In this document: piece after piece, positions 32,809 through 41,110 of the stretch
Position numbering within the stretch: position 1 is the stretch's first letter
Layout: every line of letters begins with the position of its first letter
Notes under the pieces: model-generated
What the model was told of the DNA's origin: nothing
Seen by the model: the letters and a program-made list of their open reading frames with translations, nothing else
Database searches by the model: none
Made by a program: the position numbers and the translations under genes
Source: Candidatus Muiribacterium halophilum
GTDB lineage: Bacteria > Muiribacteriota > Muiribacteriia > Muiribacteriales > Muiribacteriaceae
NCBI GenBank assembly: GCA_002869225.1
Contig: PKTG01000087.1
Location: 1-55,243, forward strand
Direction of reading: 5' to 3'
DNA length: 55,243 bases

Positions 32809-33669
32809 ATGAAGAATCAATTAAAAAACGATATGTATAAAAAAATCCTGGATAACATTTCGGATGGTGTCTATTTTGTTGACAAGGAAAGAAAGATCGA
32901 ATACTGGAACAATGGTGCGGAAAAGATTACCGGCTATAAACAGAAGGAAGTTTTAGATAGTAATTGTTTCGATGACCTTCTCTGTCACTGTTCAGACAGT
33001 GGTGATCTTTTATGTAAGAATAATTGTCCTTTATCTTTTACTTTAAAAGATGGAAAAGAAAGAGAAGCAGAAGTATATTTACGCCATAAAGATGGAAGTC
33101 GTGTCCCGGTTAAGATCAAAGTATCTCCGGTATATGATGAGAACAATGAGATAACCGGTGCGGTAGAGATCTTTTCAGATAACTCTGAGACCCTCTCGGC
33201 ATACGACATGATCGAACAACTTAGAAAACTCGCTTTTTTCGATGATACCACCAATATACCAAACAGAAAGTTCTTAGATATAAAATTAAATCAACATCTT
33301 AATGATCTTAAAGAAAACAACCTTTTCTTCGGTATAATCCTAATAAGATTTGCAAATTACAATAACGTAAAATGTAGTGCTAGCAGAGAGACAGCAGATA
33401 CTATACTTAAAATAATAGCAAAGACTTTAGATGGAGTCTTAGCACCTTTTCATATCTTAGGAAGATATGATGAAGATACTTTTATGATAATACTTCCAAA
33501 AATGATCGAAAGTGATTTCAAAGATTTTGAACAAAGGATCAAAAACATTGTAAATAGATGTTCTTTTGGTCTTGATTTCTTTTCTGAAAAAAAAGAAGAT
33601 TCAATAAAGATCTGTTTTTCCGGAACAGTGGTTAAATCTCGCGAAGATATAGAAAATCTGGTGATTTAA
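32809..33669 (+). CDS. PAS-domain protein with degenerate GGDEF domain
   Basis: 286 aa. PAS domain at about residues 8-130 (ILDNISDGVYFVDKERKIEYWNNGAEKITGYK; VYLRHKDGSRVPVKIKVSPV) with several Cys (CLLCHCSDSGDLLCKNNC-like segment), which may bind metal or sense redox. Residues ~150-275 are a GGDEF-type domain (DDTTNIPNRKFLDIKLNQHL), but the active-site GGDEF reads GRYDED, so cyclase activity is doubtful. The start is ATG at 32809 with GAGG five bases upstream, consistent with the promoter. A bidirectional terminator follows. It is probably a sensor that binds rather than makes c-di-GMP or has lost that role. Confidence 0.85.
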   Translation: MKNQLKNDMYKKILDNISDGVYFVDKERKIEYWNNGAEKITGYKQKEVLDSNCFDDLLCHCSDSGDLLCKNNCPLSFTLKDGKEREAEVYLRHKDGSRVPVKIKVSPVYDENNEITGAVEIFSDNSETLSAYDMIEQLRKLAFFDDTTNIPNRKFLDIKLNQHLNDLKENNLFFGIILIRFANYNNVKCSASRETADTILKIIAKTLDGVLAPFHILGRYDEDTFMIILPKMIESDFKDFEQRIKNIVNRCSFGLDFFSEKKEDSIKICFSGTVVKSREDIENLVI

Positions 33670-33685
33670 AAGTTTGGACGTTATA

Positions 33686-33717
33686 ATAAAAAAGGCCGCA
33701 AAAGCGGCCTTTTTTTG
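33686..33717. terminator. Bidirectional intrinsic terminator
   Basis: AGGCCGC-AAAA-GCGGCCT (33693-33710) flanked by A and T runs. It serves the plus-strand PAS gene and the minus-strand PerR operon, which converge here. Confidence 0.9.
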
Positions 33718-33732
33718 TTTTATAAATAAAAA

Positions 33733-34308
33733 TCAGAAATTGTCACATAACACTTCAAAATGAGCCTGCGGATGTAGACATGCAGGACATGTTTCTACAG
33801 CTTCTGCTCCTTCATGAACATAACCACAGTTTCTACATTTCCACTGTATTTTTTCATCTTTTTTGAATACTTTTCCATTTTTTACATTTTCAAGAAGTTT
33901 TCTATATCTTTCTTCATGATGCTTTTCAACTTCAGCTATCTTTCTAAAACAAACCGCGACTTTTGGGAAACCTTCCTCATCTGCTATCTTTGCAAATTCC
34001 GGATAAAGTTCAGTCCATTCTTCGTTCTCGCCATCAGCTGAAGCCTGAAGGTTTTCAATAGTAGTCCCTATCTTACCAGCTGGATAAGTAGCTGTTATTT
34101 CTGCAGGTCCACCTTCTAAAAATTTAAAGAATCTTTTTGCATGTTCTTTTTCATTATCCGCAGTTTCTGTAAAGATTCCTTCTATCTGTCTGTATCCTTC
34201 TTTTCTAGCTACTGAAGCAAAATAATTATATCTCATTCTTGCCTGAGATTCTCCAGCAAAAGCTTTAAGAAGATTTTTTTCTGTTTTTGTACCTTTAATA
34301 CTACTCAT
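33733..34308 (-). CDS. rbr: Rubrerythrin
   Basis: 191 aa. Non-haem iron peroxidase of anaerobes. N-terminal four-helix diiron domain with [35 protein letters not shown] and [14 protein letters not shown]-terminal rubredoxin-like domain ([20 protein letters not shown]) that carries the Fe(SCys)4 site. Reduces H2O2 with electrons from rubredoxin. Last gene of the PerR operon, 21 bp after a rubredoxin gene. GGAGG precedes the ATG. Confidence 0.97.
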   Translation of the reverse strand: MSSIKGTKTEKNLLKAFAGESQARMRYNYFASVARKEGYRQIEGIFTETADNEKEHAKRFFKFLEGGPAEITATYPAGKIGTTIENLQASADGENEEWTELYPEFAKIADEEGFPKVAVCFRKIAEVEKHHEERYRKLLENVKNGKVFKKDEKIQWKCRNCGYVHEGAEAVETCPACLHPQAHFEVLCDNF

Positions 34309-34329
34309 TAAATTCCTCCTATATTTTTA

Positions 34330-34488
34330 TTACATTGCTTCAAACATTGTTTTATCTACACCACAAATAGGACATACCCAAGTATCAGGGATATCTTCAA
34401 ATTTAGTTCCTGGAGCAACACCTGAATCCGGGTCGCCTTTTTCAGGATCATAAACATATCCACAAGCAGTACAAACGTATTTTTCCAT
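34330..34488 (-). CDS. Rubredoxin
   Basis: 52 aa, a single Fe(SCys)4 protein. It starts [20 protein letters not shown] and contains CPICG in the second half, so all four Cys ligands are present. AGGAGG precedes the ATG. It lies between fprA and rbr and is likely the electron carrier to one or both. It is too short for usual ORF cutoffs. Confidence 0.96.
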   Translation of the reverse strand: MEKYVCTACGYVYDPEKGDPDSGVAPGTKFEDIPDTWVCPICGVDKTMFEAM

Positions 34489-34508
34489 TTCTCCTCCTGT
34501 TTCTTTAT

Positions 34509-35705
34509 TTATTTTATAGATTTAGCTATTTTTATTCCAAATTCCTGACATTGTTTCATACATTCCGGCCCCGGAACATATTTTTGTCTTAGTGGTTCTA
34601 CTGCTTTTTCATAACCCGCTTCTTCAAGATAACCTGTCATCTGTTTGCAGGCCTCACCACTCCATCCAAAAGATCCAAATACACCGTATTTGATGTTCTT
34701 AAACCTAAGACCTTTTAAATAGGTAAGACAATCAGCCACTTTTGGAAGCAGATGATTATTAAGAGTAGAAGAACCAAAGATCACCGCACCAGCATTTAAT
34801 ACTTCTGTTGCAACATCACTTCGATCGTTTGAGGAAAGAGGCATGACCTTGACACTGACACCCTCGGAGATGAATCCATCCTCAATTGCTTTGGCCATCT
34901 TTTCAGTTGAACCCCACATAGTATCGTATATTATTACAGCACGATTTTCCGGTTTCTGACTACTCCATTTCTTATATAGATCAATAACAAGTTCTTTTTT
35001 TGTTCTGAACGCAGGTCCGTGATCGTTAAGAAGTATATCTATATCAAGTCCAAGATCCGGAAGTCCTTCTATAAGTTTTGCCACCTGAACTGAAAACGGT
35101 GTAAGGATATTAGCATAATATTTTTCAGCTTCCTGAACAATAATAGCCTCATCAAGCTGATCATCAAATCTTTCAGATGTAGCAAGATGAAGACCAAAAC
35201 CATCCTGACAAAAAAGCGCTTTTTCCTTATCCGCATAGGTAAACATACTATCAGGCCAGTGAAGCATCCTTGTCTCAATAAACTTCAGTTCATTTTCACC
35301 AATATTGATTGAATCCCCTGTCTTTACAGGAGTTATCTCAATACCAATATCACCATAATGATCGCAAAGAGCTTTCTGTCCCATTGTAGATGCAAAAAAC
35401 TTCTCAGGTTTGCATTTTTCAACAAAAAACTCAAGGCTTCCTGAGTGATCCGGTTCAGCATGATTTGAAATTATATAATCCACCTCTGAAGGGTCTATAA
35501 GTTCAGAAAGACGGGCAAGCATCTCTTCTCTAAACGGTGCTTTAACTGAATCTATTATGACTTTCTTTTCATCAAGTATCAGATATGCATTATATGTTGT
35601 ACCTCTACTGGTACGATAACCATGAAAGTTTCTGATTCCCCAATCAATTGCTCCGATCCACCAGATCTTTTCTGTCATCTGCACCGGTTTAAGAAACTGC
35701 TTCAT
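34509..35705 (-). CDS. fprA: Flavodiiron protein (O2/NO reductase)
   Basis: 398 aa. N-terminal metallo-beta-lactamase-like diiron domain (about 1-250) with the iron ligands [16 protein letters not shown]-terminal flavodoxin-like FMN domain (about 255-398) beginning with [18 protein letters not shown]. Reduces O2 to water or NO to N2O using electrons from rubredoxin or Hrb. Its neighbours in the operon are Hrb, rubredoxin and rubrerythrin, the usual partners in clostridia. Confidence 0.95.
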   Translation of the reverse strand: MKQFLKPVQMTEKIWWIGAIDWGIRNFHGYRTSRGTTYNAYLILDEKKVIIDSVKAPFREEMLARLSELIDPSEVDYIISNHAEPDHSGSLEFFVEKCKPEKFFASTMGQKALCDHYGDIGIEITPVKTGDSINIGENELKFIETRMLHWPDSMFTYADKEKALFCQDGFGLHLATSERFDDQLDEAIIVQEAEKYYANILTPFSVQVAKLIEGLPDLGLDIDILLNDHGPAFRTKKELVIDLYKKWSSQKPENRAVIIYDTMWGSTEKMAKAIEDGFISEGVSVKVMPLSSNDRSDVATEVLNAGAVIFGSSTLNNHLLPKVADCLTYLKGLRFKNIKYGVFGSFGWSGEACKQMTGYLEEAGYEKAVEPLRQKYVPGPECMKQCQEFGIKIAKSIK

Positions 35706-35714
35706 CTTTCCTCC

Positions 35715-36194
35715 TTAATAATTCTTCCATGCATCGGAAAGTACGGCTATATGTTTCATCTCTTCTGAGATTATATCTGCAACCTTATCTTTTCCAAGCT
35801 TTTCAGGTACTATTTCCTTTATTCCAAGATAAAAAAGTACACTTTCCTTTTCTTTTTCAATTGCGTATCTAAAAATATCATCAATAGTGTTTATTTCATT
35901 CAGATCTCTTTCAGCATTTTTCAGATTAAAAACAACTGTATCAGCCATTTCTTTAAGATAAGTAAACATCTGATTATCAGAATCGAAGTTCATATTTGTC
36001 CACTCTTCATCAGAAAAATAACTTTTAAAATCTTCAAATACCATCTTATGAACATCTTCCATATTTGCAAGATCTTCAAAAAGTGTTTTAGCTTTTGATT
36101 CTGTAGTCTTTTCAGCAGCCATTCTGTAAAAAGCTGATCCATTATCCTCTATCTTCTTTGCCATCTCAATTATTTCATAAGCATTGTATTTCAT
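35715..36194 (-). CDS. Ferritin-like diiron protein (rubrerythrin type, no rubredoxin domain)
   Basis: 159 aa, all helical. Iron-ligand pattern of the rubrerythrin-like ferritin superfamily: EIIEMAKKIEDNGSAFYRM, FEDLANMEDVHKMVFEDF, EKEKESVLFYLGI and IISEEMKHIAVLSDAW, i.e. the E...ExxH pairs. No C-terminal rubredoxin Cys. Likely a peroxide-reducing or iron-handling protein. Between ferritin and fprA in the PerR operon. Confidence 0.85.
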   Translation of the reverse strand: MKYNAYEIIEMAKKIEDNGSAFYRMAAEKTTESKAKTLFEDLANMEDVHKMVFEDFKSYFSDEEWTNMNFDSDNQMFTYLKEMADTVVFNLKNAERDLNEINTIDDIFRYAIEKEKESVLFYLGIKEIVPEKLGKDKVADIISEEMKHIAVLSDAWKNY

Positions 36195-36211
36195 TTTCCA
36201 CCTCTTGTGTT

Positions 36212-36724
36212 TTATTGTTTGTCAGCTGGAGGAGTAAAGATTCTTTTCCCCATTTCCTGATCTAACATAAATAATGCACTTTTATCATTTCCTATAAGTT
36301 TTAGTTTATCATTGATATCACCTACATTTGTCTCTTCCTCTACCTGCTCGGAAATAAACCATTGAAGAAAATTATCTGTAGCATGATCTTTTTCTTTCCT
36401 TGCTATATCGACTAGTCTATTTATCTTAGACGTAATAAGTCTTTCATGATCAAGCGCAGCTTTAAAAGCATCAAGCGGAGACTTCCATTTAAAAGCAGGT
36501 TTTTCAATAGCATCAAGTAATACTCTTCCGCCTCTTTCCGATACATGGTCAAATATTTTCATGCCATGCGCTATCTCTTCCTGAGTCTGAGCTTTCATCC
36601 ATGCTGAAAATCCAGGTAGTCCTATTGAGTCAAAATAAGTCACCATCGATAGATAAAGATAGGATGAATAAAACTCAGCGTTGATCTGTTTGTTGAGTTC
36701 TTTTTCCATCTTCTTTGTTAACAT
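36212..36724 (-). CDS. ftn: Bacterial ferritin
   Basis: 170 aa. FtnA-type iron-storage protein: LNKQINAEFYSSYLYLSM, AQTQEEIAHGMKIFDHVSERGG and WFISEQVEEETNVGDI carry the ferroxidase-centre residues. Length and motifs fit Ftn, not bacterioferritin (no haem Met site visible). GGAG precedes the ATG. Fe storage limits Fenton chemistry, fitting the PerR regulon. Confidence 0.95.
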   Translation of the reverse strand: MLTKKMEKELNKQINAEFYSSYLYLSMVTYFDSIGLPGFSAWMKAQTQEEIAHGMKIFDHVSERGGRVLLDAIEKPAFKWKSPLDAFKAALDHERLITSKINRLVDIARKEKDHATDNFLQWFISEQVEEETNVGDINDKLKLIGNDKSALFMLDQEMGKRIFTPPADKQ

Positions 36725-36727
36725 ATA

Positions 36728-37108
36728 TTACTCCTCTCTCTTCCAAAGACCATGCACATTACAAAATTCTCTTGCTACGACTTTGTTCACATCAGCCTTA
36801 AATTTAAAACCAGGTTTATCACCAGGATTCAAAAATTTCCTATATGATTTTCCGTCAGCGATTATCTGAACCCATTCTATAAAATGTTTTTCTTCCATTG
36901 GATGTTCTGTTGATCCAACAAAGACTTCAACCATTCCATCTTCTTTCTTTACGACAGGGACATGTTTTTCAGTTGTCTGATCTGCAGTCTTTTCTTCCAT
37001 ATTTGTCATTGGTTTTCCACAACAGACTAACTCACCCTGTCCACCATGTAGCACCTCGATAATGTTTCCACACATCTCACATTTGTAAACTTCAAATCTT
37101 TTTGCCAT
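36728..37108 (-). CDS. dfx: Desulfoferrodoxin (superoxide reductase, 2Fe-SOR)
   Basis: 126 aa. N-terminal desulforedoxin-like Fe(SCys)4 domain ([21 protein letters not shown]), then the SOR domain with His ligands in [18 protein letters not shown] and the Cys-x-x-His end CNVHGLWK. Reduces superoxide to peroxide without making O2. The ATG read from 37108 has GGGGG four bases upstream; the longer ORF into the hrb gene is not needed. Confidence 0.95.
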   Translation of the reverse strand: MAKRFEVYKCEMCGNIIEVLHGGQGELVCCGKPMTNMEEKTADQTTEKHVPVVKKEDGMVEVFVGSTEHPMEEKHFIEWVQIIADGKSYRKFLNPGDKPGFKFKADVNKVVAREFCNVHGLWKREE

Positions 37109-37118
37109 GTTTCCCCCT

Positions 37119-37820
37119 TTATATTTTGTTAAATTTATCTTTTCCAACACCGCATACAGGACATACCCAATCTCCTGGAATATCTTCAAATGCAGTCCCA
37201 GGTGCTATTCCTGAATCAGGATCACCTTTTTCCGGATCGTATACATATCCACATACATCACAAATATACTTATCCATTTTACCATCATTTGCTAATTTTT
37301 CATCCTCTTTTTCTGACTCTTCAATAAAAGTAGCTGCTTTTTTCGGTGTTTTTCCACCTTTAACAGCATGATAATAGGCATAAGTCATTGGAGTTTCATT
37401 ATTAAAAGTCACAGCATCTACAAGTTCACCTATAAAAAGAGTATGAGTGTGAACATCAACCATATCTATTATCTTAGCCTCAAGATAACCACATGTATTT
37501 TCCGTAAGATATGGAATATTGTTTTCTGTTGTCTTATACTGAGCTGTTGCAAATTTATCAATATCATTTCCACATTTAAACCCAAAATTTCCTATAAAAG
37601 GCATAGGAGTATTTTCTGCCAGTATAGATATTGTAAAATATCCATCTTTTTTCATATATGAATGTGTATGGTTTTCTTTGTTTATGCTAACAGCTATTGT
37701 TGGTATTGCAGAAGAAATCTGAAAGACGGTATTAACAATACAACCATTCATCCTTTCACCTTTCTTTCCGCTAACTATATAAAGTCCATATGATAATTTA
37801 TGCAAAGTATTCAAGTTCAT
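37119..37820 (-). CDS. hrb: High-molecular-weight rubredoxin (flavin reductase-rubredoxin fusion)
   Basis: About 233 aa. N-terminal flavin-reductase-like FMN domain (about 1-160; [35 protein letters not shown]) joined by a charged linker to a C-terminal rubredoxin ([24 protein letters not shown]). In Moorella Hrb passes NADH electrons to FprA; the same pair is in this operon. The start is the ATG read from 37820, which overlaps the perR stop (ATGA) and has AAGGAG upstream. Confidence 0.93.
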   Translation of the reverse strand: MNLNTLHKLSYGLYIVSGKKGERMNGCIVNTVFQISSAIPTIAVSINKENHTHSYMKKDGYFTISILAENTPMPFIGNFGFKCGNDIDKFATAQYKTTENNIPYLTENTCGYLEAKIIDMVDVHTHTLFIGELVDAVTFNNETPMTYAYYHAVKGGKTPKKAATFIEESEKEDEKLANDGKMDKYICDVCGYVYDPEKGDPDSGIAPGTAFEDIPGDWVCPVCGVGKDKFNKI

Positions 37821-38239
37821 ATTCGCTCCTTTCTGCACGCTGGACAGATTCCTCTAAAATATATATGCGTTTCCATCACAATCGAATCTTTAAGATCAAA
37901 TTTAAATTTATCCTTGACCGGAATATCTAGTACTTTTTGACAATCCAAACATTTAAAATGACCATGAGTAGAAACATCACCATCAAATCTCATCTCATTT
38001 GATTCTATAACAACAGATTGAATAATATTATGTTTTTCAAAAAGTCTTAAAGTATTATAGACAGTTGTTCTTGAAAGTGTAGGAATCTCAGGATGAAGCT
38101 TCTGATAAATATCATCAGCAGTAGGATGACTTTTTGTTTCCCAAAGATATTCGAGTATTCTCTTCCTTTGATACGAAGGTCTGATATCCTTTGCTCTTAA
38201 TTCTTTTTCAGCATTTCTTGTCATTCTTCCGTTCTTCAA
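37817..38239 (-). CDS. perR: Fur-family regulator, probable PerR
   Basis: 140 aa. N-terminal winged helix ([48 protein letters not shown]) and C-terminal dimer domain with two CxxC zinc pairs (KCLDCQKV and CPAC). Being first in an operon of peroxide- and superoxide-defence genes argues for PerR rather than Fur. Start TTG with AAAGGGG six bases upstream; an ATG five codons in is an alternative. A palindrome over the -10 box could be its own operator. Confidence 0.92.
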   Translation of the reverse strand: MKNGRMTRNAEKELRAKDIRPSYQRKRILEYLWETKSHPTADDIYQKLHPEIPTLSRTTVYNTLRLFEKHNIIQSVVIESNEMRFDGDVSTHGHFKCLDCQKVLDIPVKDKFKFDLKDSIVMETHIYFRGICPACRKERI

Positions 38240-38262
38240 TTTTAACCCCTTTTTTTGTATTC

Positions 38263-38277
38263 ATTACAATTTTGTAT
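38263..38277. promoter_or_regulatory. Putative PerR operator
   Basis: TTACAA-TT-TTGTAT (38264-38277) is an inverted repeat with five of six positions matching. It lies directly downstream of the -10 box of perR, where repressor binding would block the promoter. The link to PerR is inferred from position. Confidence 0.55.
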
Positions 38278-38304
38278 TTTATATTCTTTCACTGATAATT
38301 TCAA
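38276..38304 (-). promoter_or_regulatory. Promoter of the PerR operon
   Basis: Minus strand: TTGAAA (38299-38304) and TAAAAT (38276-38281) with a 17-bp spacer, about 35 bases upstream of the TTG start. It should drive perR, hrb, dfx, ftn, the ferritin-like gene, fprA, rubredoxin and rbr, as no other promoter-sized gap exists. Confidence 0.7.
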
Positions 38305-38305
38305 G

Positions 38306-38965
38306 TCACTTAAAAACATGACCAGCTTCCTTGTACCAAAGAAGCATATCAAGTTCCTGAGCTGGGATGTCAATAAATTTACAGAATTTTAAAAGTTCTT
38401 TTTCGATATTAAGATATCTCTTATCATTTAGATTTTTAGGTATTTCTTTTATGATCTTAAGACTTACGAGATTTTTCAGTATATGTCTATCCAAAATAGC
38501 AAGATCATGACCTAAACCAATATTTCTTAAAAAATGCGAAGCCTCTTTTAATCCATAACCCTTAATGTTCTCTCTAAGCCATAATCTCATAGCTCGATTA
38601 TCTTTAAAACTATTTAAAAATTCTTTGATCTTTACTTTTCCATCAACAATAAATCTATCTCTAGCCATTATTGCAAATTCTGATTTTCTGTTTTTAAACC
38701 TGACCTCGTTTATACATTCGAGATAATCCTCTCTTGAACCTTCAACTAGATGTCCCTTTTCTTTAATTACACAAACAGCATTCCAACATCTTACAGCTTT
38801 TGATTGAGGTGTAAAAATACAGAAGACAAGCTCAGAAAGTATATCTTCTTCTGAACCTATCTCCCATTTATTTCGAAACTCTTTTAATCTTTCTTTGATA
38901 GTATCTTTTATCTGAGTGTAGAGCTCCGTTATCTCTTTTGTTAAAACCTTATCGTATTCTTTCAT
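38306..38965 (-). CDS. 8-oxoguanine DNA glycosylase / AP lyase, Ogg2 type
   Basis: 219 aa. HhH-GPD superfamily: the helix-hairpin-helix IKGYGLKEASHFLRNIGLG (about 130-150) is followed by HDLAILDRHILK, with the catalytic Lys in the hairpin region (GLKEAS) and the conserved Asp. This fits the archaeal-type Ogg2 (N-glycosylase/DNA lyase) rather than MutM. Removes oxidised guanine; apt beside the PerR operon. Start overlaps the end of the regulator gene (ATGA). Confidence 0.9.
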   Translation of the reverse strand: MKEYDKVLTKEITELYTQIKDTIKERLKEFRNKWEIGSEEDILSELVFCIFTPQSKAVRCWNAVCVIKEKGHLVEGSREDYLECINEVRFKNRKSEFAIMARDRFIVDGKVKIKEFLNSFKDNRAMRLWLRENIKGYGLKEASHFLRNIGLGHDLAILDRHILKNLVSLKIIKEIPKNLNDKRYLNIEKELLKFCKFIDIPAQELDMLLWYKEAGHVFK

Positions 38966-39216
38966 ACTTCTAGATTTACTAGTTTAGTACTTACTCCAGG
39001 TAATACAGAGATCTTTCTTGCCAGTTCTTCATGTTTATCAGAATCTCCTACCATCTCAAGAATAAGTAGGCCTGATTCGGAACAGTTTTCAAGGACTCCG
39101 TCGTGGATTCCAAGTCTTGTCTTGACAAGACAACCCCATTCTGTAAGTATCTTCTGCACGTTTACAGCTGATTTTTTTCTTCCGTCAACCAAGATAAGTA
39201 GTAAAGTCTTCTTCAT
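38962..39216 (-). CDS. TM1266-type hydrogenase system regulator
   Basis: 84 aa with an ACT-like ferredoxin fold: KKTLLLILVDGRKKSAVNV, TRLGIHDGVLENCSESGLLI and LPGVSTKLVNLEV match the pattern of the small iron-only hydrogenase system regulators (TM1266 family). It lies upstream of the hyd operon end and shares a transcript with ogg. GGGGGG precedes the ATG. Confidence 0.75.
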   Translation of the reverse strand: MKKTLLLILVDGRKKSAVNVQKILTEWGCLVKTRLGIHDGVLENCSESGLLILEMVGDSDKHEELARKISVLPGVSTKLVNLEV

Positions 39217-39269
39217 TCTGTCCCCCCAATTTTTGATTGCATTTTATTACATTTTTTATAACCATATCA

Positions 39270-39297
39270 ATTATAACATGTTAAAATTTAATTACAA
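39270..39297 (-). promoter_or_regulatory. Promoter of the TM1266-type regulator and ogg
   Basis: Minus strand: TTGTAA (39292-39297) and TATAAT (39270-39275) with a 16-bp spacer. It lies in the 166-bp gap after the hyd operon terminator. Confidence 0.65.
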
Positions 39298-39337
39298 ATC
39301 ATAAAGCTTATAATAGATTTTAAATAAAAGTTAAAGA

Positions 39338-39366
39338 TAAAAAAAAAGCACCCCGAAGGGTGCTTT
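39338..39366 (-). terminator. Intrinsic terminator of the hydrogenase operon
   Basis: AAAGCACCC-CGAA-GGGTGCTTT (39345-39366): a 9-bp stem closed on the minus strand by a TTCG tetraloop, followed by a long T tract in the minus direction. It ends the 14-gene operon. Confidence 0.92.
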
Positions 39367-39382
39367 GATTTTTTTATAAAAC

Positions 39383-41110
39383 TTATCTATTAGAATCTCT
39401 CTTTGTGTATTTTGTATGAAGAAGATGATGTGATTTTTCTCCAAGAGGTTCTTTAAGAAACTCTTTATAAATTACATCGATCGATGGATTCTTATGAGAT
39501 TTTCTGATCTCCATCTGTGCATCTTCACAGTATATTGATTCCATTCTCGCCTGTCTTTTTTCAGGTGAAGTTGGTCTTGGCTGTCCGCCACCACCAATAC
39601 ATCCACCAGGACAACACATGATCTCAATAAAATGATAATCAGCTTCGCCTGCTCTCACTTTATCAAGGATCTTTCTTGCATTTGAAAGTCCGTTAGCAAC
39701 AGCTACTTTAACAGGTATGTCTCCAACCTGAACAGTTGCTTCCTTAACGCCTTCAAGTCCTCTACACATAGTAAGGTTAACATCAGGAAGTTCTTCACCA
39801 GTTACAACTTCATAAACTGTTCTAAGAGCAGCTTCCATAACTCCACCTGTTGCTCCAAATATAGCAGCAGCTCCAGTAGTGATTCCAAATGGAGCATCAT
39901 ATTTTTCTTCGTCTATGACTGCAAAATCTACACCAGCTACTTTAAACATCTTAGCAAGTTCTCTTGTTGTAAGAACTACATCAACATCCTGATAACCGCT
40001 ATCTTTCATCTCCGGCCTGTTACATTCGTATTTCTTTGCAGTACAAGGCATTATTGAGATCGATTTGATAGTCTTCGGATCAACTCCTGATTTTTCAGGA
40101 TAATAAGTCTTAGCAAGAGCACCAAACATCTGCTGAGGTGACTTACATGAAGATACATGATCAAGACAATCAGGGAAGAAAGTCTCAACAAATTTGATCC
40201 AACCTGGTGAACAGGAAGTGATCATTGGAAGTGTGCCATTATTTTTAAGTCTGTGAAGAAGTTCATGACCTTCTTCAATAATTGTAAGGTCAGCAGTAAA
40301 ATCGGTATCGAAGACTTTATCAAAACCAAGTCTTCTAAGTCCAGCAACTAGTTTACCAGTTGAAAGGAAACCTGCATCAAGACCGATAGCTTCACCTATT
40401 GATACTCTAATAGCTGGTGCAGTCTGAACAACAACATGAGTATTAGGATCTTCTATCCATTCCCAAACTTTAGCAGTCTCATCATTTTCATGAAGAGCAC
40501 CTGTTGGACATACATTTATACACTGTCCACAATAAGTACAGGTAGTATCCTGAAGCTTTTTACCAGCAGTTGTATAAGCGATCTTCTCGTATCCTCTTTT
40601 GTGGAATTCAAGAGCATTTACTGTCTGAACTTCCTGACAAGCTCTTACACATCTACCACAGTTTATACATTTATCATGTTCTCTAACTATGATCCCGTTT
40701 TCGTCATCAATATCGTATCCAGGAAGCTGAAGTGCGAAATCGACTTCAGTGATTCCGAAATCAGCTGCAAGGTCCTGAAGTTCACACTGTGTATTTCTTT
40801 CACAGTTAAGACAATCCATTGGATGTCTTGAAAGAATAAGTTCAAGAGCCATCTTTCTTGCAGCTCTTACTTCTTTAGTGTTTGTCTTTACTTCCATTCC
40901 TTCATAAACATTATAAGCACATGATGGCTGGAAAGTTCTCTGTCCTTCTATCTCAACTACACAAAGTCTACAACTTCCTACCTGTCTGAGATCAGGATGA
41001 TAACAAAGCACAGGTATCTTAATTCCAGCTTCTTTACATGCATCAAGTACTGTATAATTTTCCGGTACATTATAACTCTTTCCATCTATTTTAATATTAA
41101 CATTTTTCAT
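39383..41110 (-). CDS. hydA: [FeFe] hydrogenase catalytic subunit HydA, set 1
   Basis: 575 aa. N-terminal [2Fe-2S] plant-type ferredoxin domain (VLCYHPDLRQVGSCRLCVVE), His-ligated [4Fe-4S] (HPMDCLNCERNTQC), two [4Fe-4S] (CINCGRCVRAC, CTYCGQCINVCP) and the H-cluster domain with all three signatures: L1 ITSCSPGW, L2 MPCTAKK, L3 EIMCCPGGCIGGGGQP. It interconverts H2 and protons and passes electrons through HydC to the HydB flavin. A complete catalytic subunit of the trimeric group. Its ATG overlaps the hydB stop (TAATG). Last gene of the operon. Confidence 0.96.
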   Translation of the reverse strand: MKNVNIKIDGKSYNVPENYTVLDACKEAGIKIPVLCYHPDLRQVGSCRLCVVEIEGQRTFQPSCAYNVYEGMEVKTNTKEVRAARKMALELILSRHPMDCLNCERNTQCELQDLAADFGITEVDFALQLPGYDIDDENGIIVREHDKCINCGRCVRACQEVQTVNALEFHKRGYEKIAYTTAGKKLQDTTCTYCGQCINVCPTGALHENDETAKVWEWIEDPNTHVVVQTAPAIRVSIGEAIGLDAGFLSTGKLVAGLRRLGFDKVFDTDFTADLTIIEEGHELLHRLKNNGTLPMITSCSPGWIKFVETFFPDCLDHVSSCKSPQQMFGALAKTYYPEKSGVDPKTIKSISIMPCTAKKYECNRPEMKDSGYQDVDVVLTTRELAKMFKVAGVDFAVIDEEKYDAPFGITTGAAAIFGATGGVMEAALRTVYEVVTGEELPDVNLTMCRGLEGVKEATVQVGDIPVKVAVANGLSNARKILDKVRAGEADYHFIEIMCCPGGCIGGGGQPRPTSPEKRQARMESIYCEDAQMEIRKSHKNPSIDVIYKEFLKEPLGEKSHHLLHTKYTKRDSNR

